Part shown: in pieces, positions 1 through 9,141 of the stretch
Layout of the letters: each line of letters starts with the position of its first letter
Numbering within the stretch: position 1 is the first letter of the stretch
Assembly: GCA_019636615.1 (NCBI GenBank)
Contig: JAHBXF010000001.1
Span: 1,674,001 to 1,738,000 of the forward strand
DNA length: 64,000 nucleotides
DNA from: Phycisphaeraceae bacterium
GTDB lineage: Bacteria; Planctomycetota; Phycisphaerae; Phycisphaerales; UBA1924
Direction of reading: 5' to 3'
Position numbers and translations under genes: made by a program
The notes under the pieces: generated by a model
Database searches by the model: none
What the model saw: the letters and a program-made list of their open reading frames with translations, nothing else
What the model was told of the DNA's origin: nothing

Positions 1-190
1 AGATGTTGAGGTAGGACTCTTTGGCGGGGCCGGGGCCGATGCAGATGGCGCGGTCGGCCTGGCGCAGGTAAGGCGCCTCTTTGTCGGCGGTGCTGTAGAC
101 GCAGACCGCTTCAACGCCCAGCTCGTGGCAGGCGCGGATGATGCGGAGGGCGATTTCGCCGCGGTTGGCGATGAGGATTCTTTTGAACAT
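1..190 (-). CDS. accC: Biotin carboxylase subunit of acetyl-CoA carboxylase, N-terminal fragment
   Basis: Only the first 63 codons lie in the window; the gene continues past the left edge. The protein begins [20 protein letters not shown], the hallmark N-terminus of biotin carboxylase. This enzyme carboxylates biotin on BCCP using ATP and bicarbonate in the first half-reaction of acetyl-CoA carboxylase (fatty acid synthesis). The start is the ATG complementary to 188-190. It lies 86 bp downstream of accB on the same strand, the usual accB-accC order, so the two probably form one transcript. The pre-ATP-grasp Rossmann part is visible; the ATP-binding and catalytic regions are outside the window. 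Confidence 0.95.
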   Translation of the reverse strand, partial: MFKRILIANRGEIALRIIRACHELGVEAVCVYSTADKEAPYLRQADRAICIGPGPAKESYLNI

Positions 191-276
191 GGAGGCTGGG
201 CCGGTTGCGTGGGGAGGGGGAATCGCCCCGTGGGGGAGGGTGCGCGTGAGGGCAGAGCGAGCGGTGCGGGCGAAGG

Positions 277-717
277 TCAGAGGGGTTTGATGGCGAAGAG
301 TTTCTGGCCGAACTCGACGGCCTGGCCGCTCTTGGCGAGGACGGATTCGACCACGCCGGCTTTCTCGGCCTTGATCTCGTTGAAGACCTTCATCGCTTCG
401 ATGATGCAGACAACGGTGTCTGCAGAGACCGTTTGCCCGACTTTCACAAAGGGGGCGGCGTCGGGGTTTGGGGTGAGGTAGAAGGTGCCCACCATGGGCG
501 ACTCGATGAAGGTGCCGGGCGCGGCGGGGGCAGGGGCGGGGGCCGGCGCGGCGGGTGCGGCGTGGGCCTGCACCGGGGCGGGTGCGGCCACGGTCTGCAC
601 GGTCACAACGCCGCCACGCTTGATGGTGATGGACTCTTTGTCGCCTTTGATTTCAACCTCGGAGAGGTCATTGGCGGTCATCATGGCGACGATTTCTTTG
701 AGGCGGGCGATATCCAT
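277..717 (-). CDS. accB: Biotin carboxyl carrier protein (BCCP) of acetyl-CoA carboxylase
   Basis: The 146-residue protein carries biotin between the carboxylase and carboxyltransferase subunits of acetyl-CoA carboxylase. Residues 1-38 form the short N-terminal segment ([12 protein letters not shown], then IKRGG). Residues 43-68 are the flexible Ala/Pro linker. Residues 70-146 are the biotinyl domain with the biotin-accepting Lys110 in the canonical EAMKV motif. Length is typical of the family. It sits directly upstream of accC on the minus strand. The 216 bp upstream (718-933) hold a pyrimidine-rich leader on the coding strand and no gene. Identification is secure. Confidence 0.97.
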   Translation of the reverse strand: MDIARLKEIVAMMTANDLSEVEIKGDKESITIKRGGVVTVQTVAAPAPVQAHAAPAAPAPAPAPAAPGTFIESPMVGTFYLTPNPDAAPFVKVGQTVSADTVVCIIEAMKVFNEIKAEKAGVVESVLAKSGQAVEFGQKLFAIKPL

Positions 718-933
718 AGGTATGAGTTCCGGAGTTGTCGGGCGGGGAGGGTGGTTGAGGGGGTGCCTGGCCGCCGGCCCGTGCTGATCTGGAAAGAGGA
801 TTGGGTTTGAACCCCCGAGAGAGACGGGAACGGGTGAGGCCCTGCTTTCCGTCGTGAGTGCGAGCGAGAGTACGGTGAGGCAGAGGAGGGAAGGTGGGCG
901 AAGGGAGGGATGGGGCGAAGGGGGTGAAGCAGG

Positions 934-2064
934 CTAGAGGGTGGCCCATGTGCGGTCGAGCGGGAGCGTGCACAGATTCTTAGCGCCCCGGTCGGTGATG
1001 AGGTAGTCGTTTTCGAGACGAATGCCACCTATTCCGGGGAGGTAGATGCCGGGCTCGATGGTGACGATGTGGCCGGGGGTGAGGGTGGTGGGTGAGGCGA
1101 CATGGGAGAGGCTGGGCTCTTCGTGAACGTTGAGACCGATGCCGTGGCCCAGACCGTGGCCGAACTTGTCGCCGAAGCCCTTAGAGGCGATGAAGTCGCG
1201 TGCGGCGGCGTCGATCTCGCGGGTGCTTCGGCCCGGGGCCAGCAGTGAGGCGGCACGCTGGTGGGCTTCGAGCACGATGTCGTAGACCTCGGCGAGGGCT
1301 TTGGGCCAGCGGCCGAAGGCGAAGGTGCGGGTCATGTCGCTGCGGTAGCCGTTGAGGGTGGCGCCCCAGTCGATGAGGAGGATCTGTCCCTTTTTGAGGC
1401 GGGCGGTGGAAGGGCGGTAGTGCGGGTGGGAACTGGCAGGGCCTGCGGCGACGATGGACTTGAAGGCGGGCTCGGAAGAGCCGCGCGTCTTCATTTCGAG
1501 TTCCAGGCGGCCGGCGATCTCGAGTTCGGACATGCCGGGTTTGATGAGCGGGAGCAGGGCGAGCAGGGCTTGTTCCTGGATACGCGCGGCGCGCCGGATG
1601 GTGGCGATTTCGCCCTGATCTTTGATGGCGCGCAGGGGTGAGACGAGGCCTTTGACGGGGACGAGTTGGGTCCTGGACTTGCCGAGGAAGTTGCTGATGC
1701 CCGCGTGCTCGGCCAGGGTCATTGATTCGCTCTGCACAGCGCAGGTGGAGGGCTGCGCGGCGGCGAGGATGAGGGCGCAGGTTTCGGCGAGCGAGCCCTG
1801 GCGCATCTGGATGCGGGCGAGGTGTTCAACCGAGGCGAGTTCTTCACGGTATCGAGAATCGGAGATGATGACGGCGGCGCGCGGCAGGAGAAGAAGGTAA
1901 CTGTCGCCGCCGAGGAAGCCGGTGAGGTAGGCGACGTCTGTCGGGTTGGTGATGAGGAAGGCCTCGTGCCCCGCTTTCTTCAGGCGGGCCTTGAGGGCGC
2001 GGATGCGGTCGTGGTGGGGGCCGGTGTCTGTGGCGCGAGGGGTGGCTTTGGCGGGTTTGGGCAT
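934..2064 (-). CDS. M24-family Xaa-Pro peptidase (aminopeptidase P / prolidase type)
   Basis: A 376-residue metallopeptidase expected to release an N-terminal residue preceding proline. The N-terminal creatinase-like domain covers about residues 18-145 (AFLITNPTDVAYLTGF). The pita-bread catalytic domain follows, with all five metal ligands in place: Asp in LLIDWGA, Asp in YRSDMTR, His in GHGLGHGIGLNVHEEP, Glu in TIEPGIY and Glu in IRLENDYL. I chose the ATG complementary to 2062-2064 (MPKPAK). The open frame runs 67 codons further upstream, but that part is a Pro/Arg-rich low-complexity extension overlapping the divergent gene. It is divergent from the permease-like gene at 2136 with a 71-bp gap. 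The exact specificity (prolidase, aminopeptidase P or YpdF-like) cannot be settled from sequence. Confidence 0.92.
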   Translation of the reverse strand: MPKPAKATPRATDTGPHHDRIRALKARLKKAGHEAFLITNPTDVAYLTGFLGGDSYLLLLPRAAVIISDSRYREELASVEHLARIQMRQGSLAETCALILAAAQPSTCAVQSESMTLAEHAGISNFLGKSRTQLVPVKGLVSPLRAIKDQGEIATIRRAARIQEQALLALLPLIKPGMSELEIAGRLELEMKTRGSSEPAFKSIVAAGPASSHPHYRPSTARLKKGQILLIDWGATLNGYRSDMTRTFAFGRWPKALAEVYDIVLEAHQRAASLLAPGRSTREIDAAARDFIASKGFGDKFGHGLGHGIGLNVHEEPSLSHVASPTTLTPGHIVTIEPGIYLPGIGGIRLENDYLITDRGAKNLCTLPLDRTWATL

Positions 2065-2135
2065 GGACGGCGATGGTACAGGGGATCGAAGGTCGAGTCT
2101 TTCCCGGGCGGGGCGGCTGGCCAAACATCTGAGCC

Positions 2136-3758
2136 GTGGCAGCGACTGGGCAAACTCGATGGGTGTGGCGTGCCGACGCCGGGGGCGTGGCGGCGGTGTG
2201 CGTGGCGCTGGCAGCGGTGGGTTTGGTGCTTGGGCCGGTGGTGGCGGGGGTGTTGGGTTCGGCATGGGGGGGCGTCGAGGATTGGTCGGGGGTGTGGCCG
2301 GCGGGGCTGATGGTGTCGACGCTGGCGTGGTCTGGGGTGATCGGGGTGAGCGCGGGTGTGCTGGGGTCGGCGCTGGCGTGGGGGCTGCGCGGGCGGGCGT
2401 GGCTGCTGTTGGTGCTGGTGCTGGTGTCGCTGATGACGCCGGGGTATCTGGCGTTCAGCGCGCTGAACATGCTGCGCGACCCGACGACGTGGACGGGTGA
2501 TGTGCTGGTTCGGGCGGCGCGCGGGCCGGATCGCTGGTTGATCGTGGGTGCGGGGCGCGGGCTGGCGGCGCTGGGGCTGACGCTGTGGGCATGGCCGCTG
2601 GCCGCGGCGTGTGCGTGGGGCGGGGTGTCGCGGGTGGGGCGGGGCGTCGAAGAACAGTTGCTGATGGATTGCCCGACGTGGAGGTCGCGTGCGGGCGCGC
2701 TGGCGGGGATGCTGGTGAGGCCGGTGTGCGCGGCGGCGGGGATGGTGTGGCTGCTGATGCTGGGTTCGGCGGTGCCGCTGCACATTGCCGAAGTGCCGAC
2801 GCTGGCGATGACGACATGGACGGAACTGGCGCTGAACCCGGGGGGCGGGCGGGCGTGGGTGGTGGCGATGCCGCTGGTGGCCGCGGCGCTGGCGGGCGGG
2901 GTGTTGTTGTCGCGCGCGGCGCTGGGTGGGGGCGGATGGGAAGAGGGTGAGGAACGCGCCTCGGTCGGGGGTGCGAGGTGGGCGGGTGTGTGGGCGCTGG
3001 TGGTTGGGGCGGCGGTGTGCGGGGTTCCGGTGGCGGCGCACTGGTGGTCGCTGGATGACGCGGGGGCGCTGGGGCGGATGTGGGTCGCGGCGGGGCCGCA
3101 CGCCGCGGCGAGCGCGGGTGTGGGAGGGGTGGTTGCGGTGGCGGGGATGGCGCTGGTGGTGTGCGTGTGGCGCGGGCTCAGCGGCAGGGCGTGCGGGGGA
3201 TGGGCGCGGTGGGTGGTGTGCGTGGCGGGGGTCGTGTTTCTGGTGGGGATGTTGATGCCGGGCGTGTTGATGGGGGCGGCGCACGCGCAGGCGTGGCGGT
3301 GGGTTGATGAGGCGATGGGGGGAGTGGGCGTATCGGAAGGCGCTGCGCCGCTGGTGGGGGCGCACCTGGCGAGGTTTGGGGGTGTGGGTGTGGTGATCGG
3401 CGCGTGGCTGGCGCGGACGGAAGATGCAGGGACGATGGAACTGTCGAGGCTGGATGGGGTGGGGGGGGTGCGGGGGTGGGCGGGGCTGGTGCTTGTGCCG
3501 CGCGTGGGGGTGGTGCTGGGCGCGGGGTTGATGATCGGGGTGCTGAGTATGCACGAGATCGAGTCGGCGGTGGTGGTGCGTCCGGTGGGGCTGGCGAGTT
3601 TGTCGCACCTGCTGCTGGGGTATCTGCATTTCACGCGGCGTGAGGAACTCTCGGCGGCGGCGGTGCTGCTGGCGGTGAGCGGGGGCGTGATGGCGCTGGT
3701 GGTGAGCGGGCTTCTGTGGAGCGCGGCGGGGGTGGCATCGAGGCGCCGGCGGGGGTGA
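2136..3758 (+). CDS. Polytopic membrane protein resembling a fused ABC transporter permease (FbpB-like)
   Basis: The 540-residue protein is extremely hydrophobic, with about twelve predicted membrane spans in two halves. The first half holds a segment reminiscent of the permease cytoplasmic EAA loop (EEQLLMDCPTWRSRAGALAG, near residues 170-190). The second half (LGAGLMIGVLSMHEIESAVV and what follows) matches the pattern of the second permease unit of iron(III)-type importers. Length fits FbpB-like permeases of 500-550 residues. No ATPase or periplasmic binding protein is adjacent, so the transport role is an inference from fold. The start is GTG at 2136. The next gene, an NHL lipoprotein, follows after 84 bp and may have its own promoter. 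GC content is very high and G-biased. Confidence 0.55.
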   Translation: MAATGQTRWVWRADAGGVAAVCVALAAVGLVLGPVVAGVLGSAWGGVEDWSGVWPAGLMVSTLAWSGVIGVSAGVLGSALAWGLRGRAWLLLVLVLVSLMTPGYLAFSALNMLRDPTTWTGDVLVRAARGPDRWLIVGAGRGLAALGLTLWAWPLAAACAWGGVSRVGRGVEEQLLMDCPTWRSRAGALAGMLVRPVCAAAGMVWLLMLGSAVPLHIAEVPTLAMTTWTELALNPGGGRAWVVAMPLVAAALAGGVLLSRAALGGGGWEEGEERASVGGARWAGVWALVVGAAVCGVPVAAHWWSLDDAGALGRMWVAAGPHAAASAGVGGVVAVAGMALVVCVWRGLSGRACGGWARWVVCVAGVVFLVGMLMPGVLMGAAHAQAWRWVDEAMGGVGVSEGAAPLVGAHLARFGGVGVVIGAWLARTEDAGTMELSRLDGVGGVRGWAGLVLVPRVGVVLGAGLMIGVLSMHEIESAVVVRPVGLASLSHLLLGYLHFTRREELSAAAVLLAVSGGVMALVVSGLLWSAAGVASRRRRG

Positions 3759-3795
3759 ATGAGGCACACGGCGCGCACGGGGATGCAACAGATCA

Positions 3796-3801
3796 TATAT
3801 T
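3796..3801 (+). promoter_or_regulatory. Candidate -10 element upstream of the NHL lipoprotein gene
   Basis: TATATT lies in a short A+T-rich patch within otherwise very GC-rich DNA, 42 bp before the ATG at 3843. I see no good -35 hexamer at the usual distance, so this is a weak prediction based on the -10 match and position alone. Confidence 0.3.
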
Positions 3802-3842
3802 GAGCCGGTAAGACAGAGCACGCCCTGGGCGGCGCAGGAGCC

Positions 3843-4943
3843 ATGAAGACGCCAGACGCTGCGAGCAAAGCCGGAATGTTGGTGCGACGCGCGGCGTGGC
3901 GTGGTGTGGCGTGCGCGCTGGCGGCGGCGTGTGTGCATGGGTGCGGGGTGGCGGGCGAGGGCGTGCCGATCAAGCCGACGATGATGGTGGGCGAGGCGGG
4001 GCTGTCGCCCGGTCAGTTCTCGTACCCGCGCGCGATGGACCGGGACGGCGGGACGGTGTGGGTGATCGACAAGACCGCGCGGGTGCAGCAGATTGATCCG
4101 GCGACGGGCGAGTGCCTGCGCGGCTGGCGGATGCCCGACTGGTCGGTGGGCAAGCCGACGGGGATCACGGTGTGGCGGCGGGGAGAGACGCTGCGTGTGT
4201 TCATCGCGGACACGCATTATCACAGGATCATGGTGTATGCGCCCGAGCCCGTGGCGGCCGACGGGCGTGCGATGAGGTGGGGCGAGGGGATGCGGCTGGT
4301 CGGGGTTTTCGGCGAGTATGGCGAGGGTGACGGGCAGATGGTCTATCCCACCGATGTTGCGGTGTTGACGGATGGGCCCGATCGGGAGATTGTGCGGCTG
4401 TACGTGAGCGAATATGGCGGGAACGACCGCGTGAGCATCTATGAGCCCACGGGCGAGCCGGACGGGTATCGCTTTGTGCGCTCGTTCGGGCGGCACGGGC
4501 GTGAAGCGGCGGAGGCGACGTTCAGCCGGCCGCAGTCGATGCACATCGACGTGGCGCGGCGTGAGTTGCTGGTGGCGGACTCGTGCAACCACAGGATCGG
4601 CCGGTTCACGCTGGAGGGGGCGTTGATCGGCTGGGTTGGCGGGCCGGGGCGCGGCGCTGGGGAGATGATGTATCCCTACGGGATCATGGCGCTGGGAGAC
4701 GGCACGGCGTTGGTCGCCGAGTTTGGCAACAGCCGTGTGCAGCACATTGATCTTGAGCGGGGTACGTGCCTTGGGCTGTACGGGGTGCCCGGGCGAGAGG
4801 CGGGGCACCTGGCGACGCCGTGGGCGGTGACGATGCTCGGGGAGCAGGCGGTGGTGCTGGATTCAGGGAACAACAGGCTGGTGGGTTTTCGGCTGTCGCG
4901 CGGGAGGTTGTGGGCGGCGGGTGGCGAGGGGGGGCGGCGTTGA
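3843..4943 (+). CDS. NHL-repeat beta-propeller lipoprotein
   Basis: A 366-residue exported protein. The N-terminal signal peptide ends in a lipobox-like ACVHGC, so the mature protein probably starts at a lipidated cysteine near residue 35. The remainder is a series of NHL-type blades, each with the pattern 'F/Y-x-x-P-R/T-x-h-x-h' followed by 'V-x-D-x-x-x-x-R-h' (for example IDKTARVQQI, IADTHYHRIMVY, VADSCNHRIGRF, VAEFGNSRVQHI, LDSGNNRLVGF). The propeller is likely a scaffold for protein or ligand binding on the periplasmic side; no catalytic residues are evident. AGGAG precedes the ATG at a good distance. The stop codon overlaps the proposed TTG start of the next gene, so it is probably co-translated with the 1010-residue vWA protein. 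Confidence 0.85.
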   Translation: MKTPDAASKAGMLVRRAAWRGVACALAAACVHGCGVAGEGVPIKPTMMVGEAGLSPGQFSYPRAMDRDGGTVWVIDKTARVQQIDPATGECLRGWRMPDWSVGKPTGITVWRRGETLRVFIADTHYHRIMVYAPEPVAADGRAMRWGEGMRLVGVFGEYGEGDGQMVYPTDVAVLTDGPDREIVRLYVSEYGGNDRVSIYEPTGEPDGYRFVRSFGRHGREAAEATFSRPQSMHIDVARRELLVADSCNHRIGRFTLEGALIGWVGGPGRGAGEMMYPYGIMALGDGTALVAEFGNSRVQHIDLERGTCLGLYGVPGREAGHLATPWAVTMLGEQAVVLDSGNNRLVGFRLSRGRLWAAGGEGGRR

Positions 4944-7900
4944 CCCTGCACCTGGCGTTTGGCATTCCGCCGGTGAGCGCGGGGCCGATTCATCTTGAAT
5001 CGCCGGTGTGGCTGCTGCTGGTGCCGGTGCTGGGGGTGTGGGCATATGCGATGTCGCGCCGGAGCCTGGCGGGGCTGGGTGGCGGGCTGCGGCGGGTGTC
5101 GCTGGGCGTGCGGGTGCTTGTGATTCTGCTGGTGTGCGGCGCGCTGAGCGAGCCGAGCCTGCGCCGGCAGGCGACGGATGTTTCGGTGATGGTGATCGTG
5201 GACGCCAGCGAATCGGTGCCGATGGCGTCGCTGGCGCGGGCGCAGGAGATGGTGGGCACTTCGCTGGAATCGCAGAAGCGGGCCGGTGACAGGCTGGGCG
5301 TGGTGACGGCGGCGCGCGACGCGGTGGTGATGTCGTTGCCGACGCCTTTCAACCGCGAGGTCACGCGGACGCACACGGGGCGGACAGACTCGACAAACCT
5401 GGCGGCGGGCGTGCGGCTAGCGCTGGCGGTGATGCCCAAGGACGCGGCGAACCGCATCCTGCTGGTGAGCGACGGCAACGAGACGGTGGGCGGGCTGCTG
5501 CAGGCGGCGGAGACAGCCCGGGCGCTGGGCATACCCATCGACGTGGCGCCGATCGAGTATCGCTACGCCGACGAGGTGATCGTGGACAGGCTCGTGGCAC
5601 CGGCGAGCGCCCGCGAGGGCGAGACGATGAACCTGCGGGTGGTGGTGCGGGCGACGCGCCCGACGGTGGGGCGGTTATCGATCACGCAGGACGGGGACGC
5701 GATCGATCTGTCGCCGGGAGAGGCGGCGACGAGTGTGGCGGTGGCACTGAAGGAGGGGTTGAACGTCTTTCAGGCGTCGATCACGGCGGATCGGAACGGG
5801 CCGCGCGAGTTCCGCGCGGTCTTCGAGCCCGAGCGGGAGGGCGGGCGGGTTGTGGGGGACACGATCCTGGAGAACAACCAGGCGCTGGCGGTGACGTTCG
5901 TGGCGGGCGAGGGGCGGGCACTGGTGCTGACAGAGAACGAAAACGCGGCGGGGCCGTTTCTGGAGGCGCTGGCGAGGTCGAACATCCGGGCCGAGGTGAA
6001 GAGCGCGGCGCAGGGGCCGACGACGCTGACGGAGATGTCGGCGTATGACGTGATCATCATGATGGATCAGCCGGCGTACGGCTTCAGTCAGAAGCAGCAG
6101 TCTGACTTCAAGCAGTACGTGCACGATGTCGGGGGCGGGCTGGTGGTGCTGGGCGGGCCCAACGCGCTGGGGGCGGGGGGGTGGATCGGGTCGCCGCTGG
6201 AGGATGCGCTGCCGGTGACGCTGGATATCCCGCAGAAGCGGCAGATGCCGCGCGGAGCGCTGGCGCTGGTGATCCACTCGTGCGAGATGCCCGAGGGGGT
6301 GTTCTATGGGAAGAAGGTGTGCGAGGCGGCGGTGAACTCGCTGTCGCGGCTTGATCTGGCGGGGATCATCGAGTATTCATGGAGCGGGGCGACCACGTGG
6401 GTTCACCCGCTGAGCCCGGTGGGCGACGGGAGCGCGATCAACCGATCGATTCAGAACCTGATGTTCGGCGACATGCCGGACTTCACGCCGTCGGTTCAAC
6501 TGGCGCTGGAGGGGCTATCGAAGGCGGACGCGGGGCAGAAGCACGTGATCATGATCTCGGACGGCGACCCGCAGATGCCCAGCGATGCGCTGCTGGACAA
6601 GTTTGTGGAAGCGCGGATCACGATCAGCACGGTGGGCGTGTTCCCGCACAGCGGGATGGACACGGCGCGGATGCAGCGGATTTCGCAGTACACCAAGGGC
6701 CGTCACTATGTGGTGGACACGCAGGCGGCGCTGGCGACGATCCCGCAGATCTTCGTGAAGGAAGCGCAGACGATCCGCCGGTCGCTCATCTGGGAGGGCA
6801 ACCCGTTCACGCCCTCGCTGGTGATGGGGCTGAGCGACTCGCTGCGCGGCATCTCGCAGGCGCCCGCGCTCAATGGGTATGTAGTGACCGGGGAGCGCGA
6901 GGGGCTGGCGCTGGTCTCGATGAAGGGCAAAGAGGGCGACCCCATTCTGGCGCAGTGGCAGTACGGCCTGGGCAAGGTGCTGGTGTACACCAGCGACGCG
7001 ACGACCCGGTGGAACCCGCAGTGGGTGGCGTGGCCCAACTACCGGGCGTTCTGGGAGCAGAACACCAGGTGGGCGATGCGGCCGGGGGGCTCGGCGAACG
7101 TGCGCGTGGTGACCGAGAACCGCGGGGATCAGACGCTGATCACGGTGGAGGCGCTGGACGCGGCGGGCGAGCGGCTGAACTTCGCCAACTTCCGCGGCAG
7201 GCTGGCGGCGCCGGACGGGTCGGCGAGTGATATCGAACTGCGGCAGGTCGGCCCGGGCCGGTACCAGGGGGTTGTTCCGTCCGAGGCGGCGGGTTCGTAC
7301 GTGATGGGGTTGCGGTATGTCGCGCCCGATGAGCGCAGCCCGGGTGGTGTGCTGGAGGGCACGGTGCAGGCGGCGATCACGCGGCCCTTTGCGGACGAAT
7401 ATCGCGCGCTGGAGGACAACAGCGCGCTGCTGACACAGGTGGCGCAGATGACGGGCGGGCGGGTGATCCGCGAGCGGGGCGCGGTGGACCTGTGGACGCG
7501 CGAGGGTGTGGAGTTGCCGGTGGCGCTGCGGCCGATCTGGCTGGCGGTGGCGCTGGCGGGGCTGGGGCTCTTCCTGGCGGATGTCGCGGTGCGCCGGGTG
7601 CGGATCGATGTTCGGGCGATGGCGCGAGCGGTGCGCGGGGCGTTTGGACGCGGGCGTGTGGTCGCGGGCGAGATGGGCGGGCTGAAGGCGGCGCGCGATC
7701 AGGCCCGCGCGAAGATGGATGGCAGGGAGGATCGGCAGGCGGTGCAGGCTCGCGCGGCGCGGGCGAGGGAAGTGGCGAGGGCGAAGTTCGAAGCAACGCC
7801 GGAGATGCTGCGTGAGGGCGAACGGGCGGATCAGGGCGCGCCGATCGCGGTGAAGCCGGCGGCGCGGCCGCCGGTGGCGGAGAAGGGTTCGCCGCCGGCC

Positions 7901-7972
7901 AAGCCGGGCGAGGGGCTGAGCAGGCTCAAGCAGGCCAAGCAGAAGGCTCGCGACGAGATTGAAGAACAGTAA
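4940..7972 (+). CDS. Large membrane protein with vWA and glutamine-amidotransferase-like domains
   Basis: About 1010 residues. Two membrane spans near residues 22-36 and 57-70 precede a von Willebrand A domain with MIDAS motif D-A-S-E-S at 88-92. A middle region resembles the class I glutamine-amidotransferase-like fold often found in these proteins (DVIIMMDQPAYGF, GGGLVVLGGPNALGAGGW). A second vWA-like half follows (KHVIMISDGDPQMP). A further span lies near 865-885, followed by a charged Ala-rich coiled tail. The family occurs beside MoxR ATPases and DUF58 proteins in planctomycetes; its molecular role is unknown. The start is probably the TTG at 4940, overlapping the upstream stop (TTGA) after a G-rich ribosome site; GTG at about 4974 is an alternative. 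MoxR follows 65 bp downstream. Confidence 0.8.
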   Translation: MTLHLAFGIPPVSAGPIHLESPVWLLLVPVLGVWAYAMSRRSLAGLGGGLRRVSLGVRVLVILLVCGALSEPSLRRQATDVSVMVIVDASESVPMASLARAQEMVGTSLESQKRAGDRLGVVTAARDAVVMSLPTPFNREVTRTHTGRTDSTNLAAGVRLALAVMPKDAANRILLVSDGNETVGGLLQAAETARALGIPIDVAPIEYRYADEVIVDRLVAPASAREGETMNLRVVVRATRPTVGRLSITQDGDAIDLSPGEAATSVAVALKEGLNVFQASITADRNGPREFRAVFEPEREGGRVVGDTILENNQALAVTFVAGEGRALVLTENENAAGPFLEALARSNIRAEVKSAAQGPTTLTEMSAYDVIIMMDQPAYGFSQKQQSDFKQYVHDVGGGLVVLGGPNALGAGGWIGSPLEDALPVTLDIPQKRQMPRGALALVIHSCEMPEGVFYGKKVCEAAVNSLSRLDLAGIIEYSWSGATTWVHPLSPVGDGSAINRSIQNLMFGDMPDFTPSVQLALEGLSKADAGQKHVIMISDGDPQMPSDALLDKFVEARITISTVGVFPHSGMDTARMQRISQYTKGRHYVVDTQAALATIPQIFVKEAQTIRRSLIWEGNPFTPSLVMGLSDSLRGISQAPALNGYVVTGEREGLALVSMKGKEGDPILAQWQYGLGKVLVYTSDATTRWNPQWVAWPNYRAFWEQNTRWAMRPGGSANVRVVTENRGDQTLITVEALDAAGERLNFANFRGRLAAPDGSASDIELRQVGPGRYQGVVPSEAAGSYVMGLRYVAPDERSPGGVLEGTVQAAITRPFADEYRALEDNSALLTQVAQMTGGRVIRERGAVDLWTREGVELPVALRPIWLAVALAGLGLFLADVAVRRVRIDVRAMARAVRGAFGRGRVVAGEMGGLKAARDQARAKMDGREDRQAVQARAARAREVARAKFEATPEMLREGERADQGAPIAVKPAARPPVAEKGSPPAKPGEGLSRLKQAKQKARDEIEEQ

Positions 7973-8037
7973 GGGCGGGTGTGATCGGGCGCGGTGAGTG
8001 GATGGGGCACGAAGGAACACGACGAACGGAGCAAGTC

Positions 8038-9114
8038 ATGACGAGCGGCGGCACAACGAACACAGGCGCGGCGGCAATCCGGACGGCAACGCCCGAGACC
8101 CCCGCGGAGGTCAAGGCCCGGTGCGAGCAGTTCCGCGAGACGTTCGCGCGTCTGAAGGCGGAGGTGGGCAAGGTGGTCGTGGGGCACACCGAGGTGGTGG
8201 AGGCGGTGCTGATGTCGCTCTTTGCGGGCGGCAATGTGCTGCTGGAGGGTGTGCCGGGGCTGGGCAAGACGCTGCTGGTGCGCACGCTGGCCGAGTCGCT
8301 GAGCCTGCCCTTCAGCCGGATTCAGTTCACGCCGGACCTGATGCCGGCGGACGTGATCGGCACGAACATCGTGATGGAAGACCCGGAGACGGGGCGGCGG
8401 CGGTTTGAGTTTCAGCGGGGGCCGATCTTCGCGCAGTTGGTGCTGGCCGACGAGATCAACCGTGCGACGCCCAAGACGCAGTCGGCGCTGCTGGAGGCGA
8501 TGCAGGAGCGCAGCGTGACGGTGGCGGGGCATACGTACAAACTGGCGCGCCCGTTCTTTGTGCTCGCGACGCAGAACCCGATCGAGCAGGAGGGGACGTA
8601 CCCGCTGCCCGAGGCGCAGTTGGATCGGTTCATCTTCAAGGTGGTGGTTGGGTACAGCACGCTGGCGGACCTTGTCACGATTCTGGACCGGACGACGGGG
8701 ACGGATGCGCCGGCGACGGGCGCGGTGCTTGACGGCCCGGGCATTCTGGAGATGCAGTCGCTGGTGCGCGGGGTGATCGTGGCGCCGCACGTGAAGGAGT
8801 ATGTGGCGAGGCTGGTGCTGGCGACGCACCCGGGCACGGCGACGGCGGCGGGCGGGGCGCAGGGGCCGACGAACAGGTACATTCGGTGCGGGTCTTCGCC
8901 GCGCGGCGCGCAGGCGATGATGCTCGCCGGCAAGGTGCGGGCGCTGGTGGAAGGGCGGTACCACGTGAGCATCGCGGACGTGCGGAGCGCGGCGGCGCTG
9001 TGCCTTCGGCACCGGGTGCTTCTGAACTTTGAGGCGGAGGCGGACCGGGTGGACCCGGACGCGCTGGTGAGGCAGATCCTGGAGTTGACGCCGACCGAGT
9101 CGGGCAAGGCGTGA
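8038..9114 (+). CDS. MoxR-family AAA+ ATPase
   Basis: The 358-residue AAA+ protein has Walker A GVPGLGKT at 71-78, Walker B LVLADE at about 134-139 followed by INRATPKTQ, the sensor 1 segment ATQNPIEQEGTYPLPEAQLDRF, and the MoxR C-terminal lid domain. MoxR proteins act as chaperones that insert metals or cofactors, or remodel vWA-domain partners, which fits the neighbouring vWA and DUF58 genes. The ATG at 8038 is preceded by a GGAG site; an in-frame GTG at 7981 would add 19 non-conserved residues and was rejected. The order MoxR, (orphan), DUF58, BatA-type is the classic MoxR/Bat cluster apart from the intervening gene. Confidence 0.95.
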   Translation: MTSGGTTNTGAAAIRTATPETPAEVKARCEQFRETFARLKAEVGKVVVGHTEVVEAVLMSLFAGGNVLLEGVPGLGKTLLVRTLAESLSLPFSRIQFTPDLMPADVIGTNIVMEDPETGRRRFEFQRGPIFAQLVLADEINRATPKTQSALLEAMQERSVTVAGHTYKLARPFFVLATQNPIEQEGTYPLPEAQLDRFIFKVVVGYSTLADLVTILDRTTGTDAPATGAVLDGPGILEMQSLVRGVIVAPHVKEYVARLVLATHPGTATAAGGAQGPTNRYIRCGSSPRGAQAMMLAGKVRALVEGRYHVSIADVRSAAALCLRHRVLLNFEAEADRVDPDALVRQILELTPTESGKA

Positions 9115-9141
9115 TTGGTAAGCGGTTGGGACGGTTCAGAC

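Noticed and set aside
1844..4808. Long minus-strand frames of more than 700 codons rich in Pro, Arg and His
   Set aside because: They are antisense shadows of the permease-like and NHL genes, caused by the high GC content, and have low-complexity composition.
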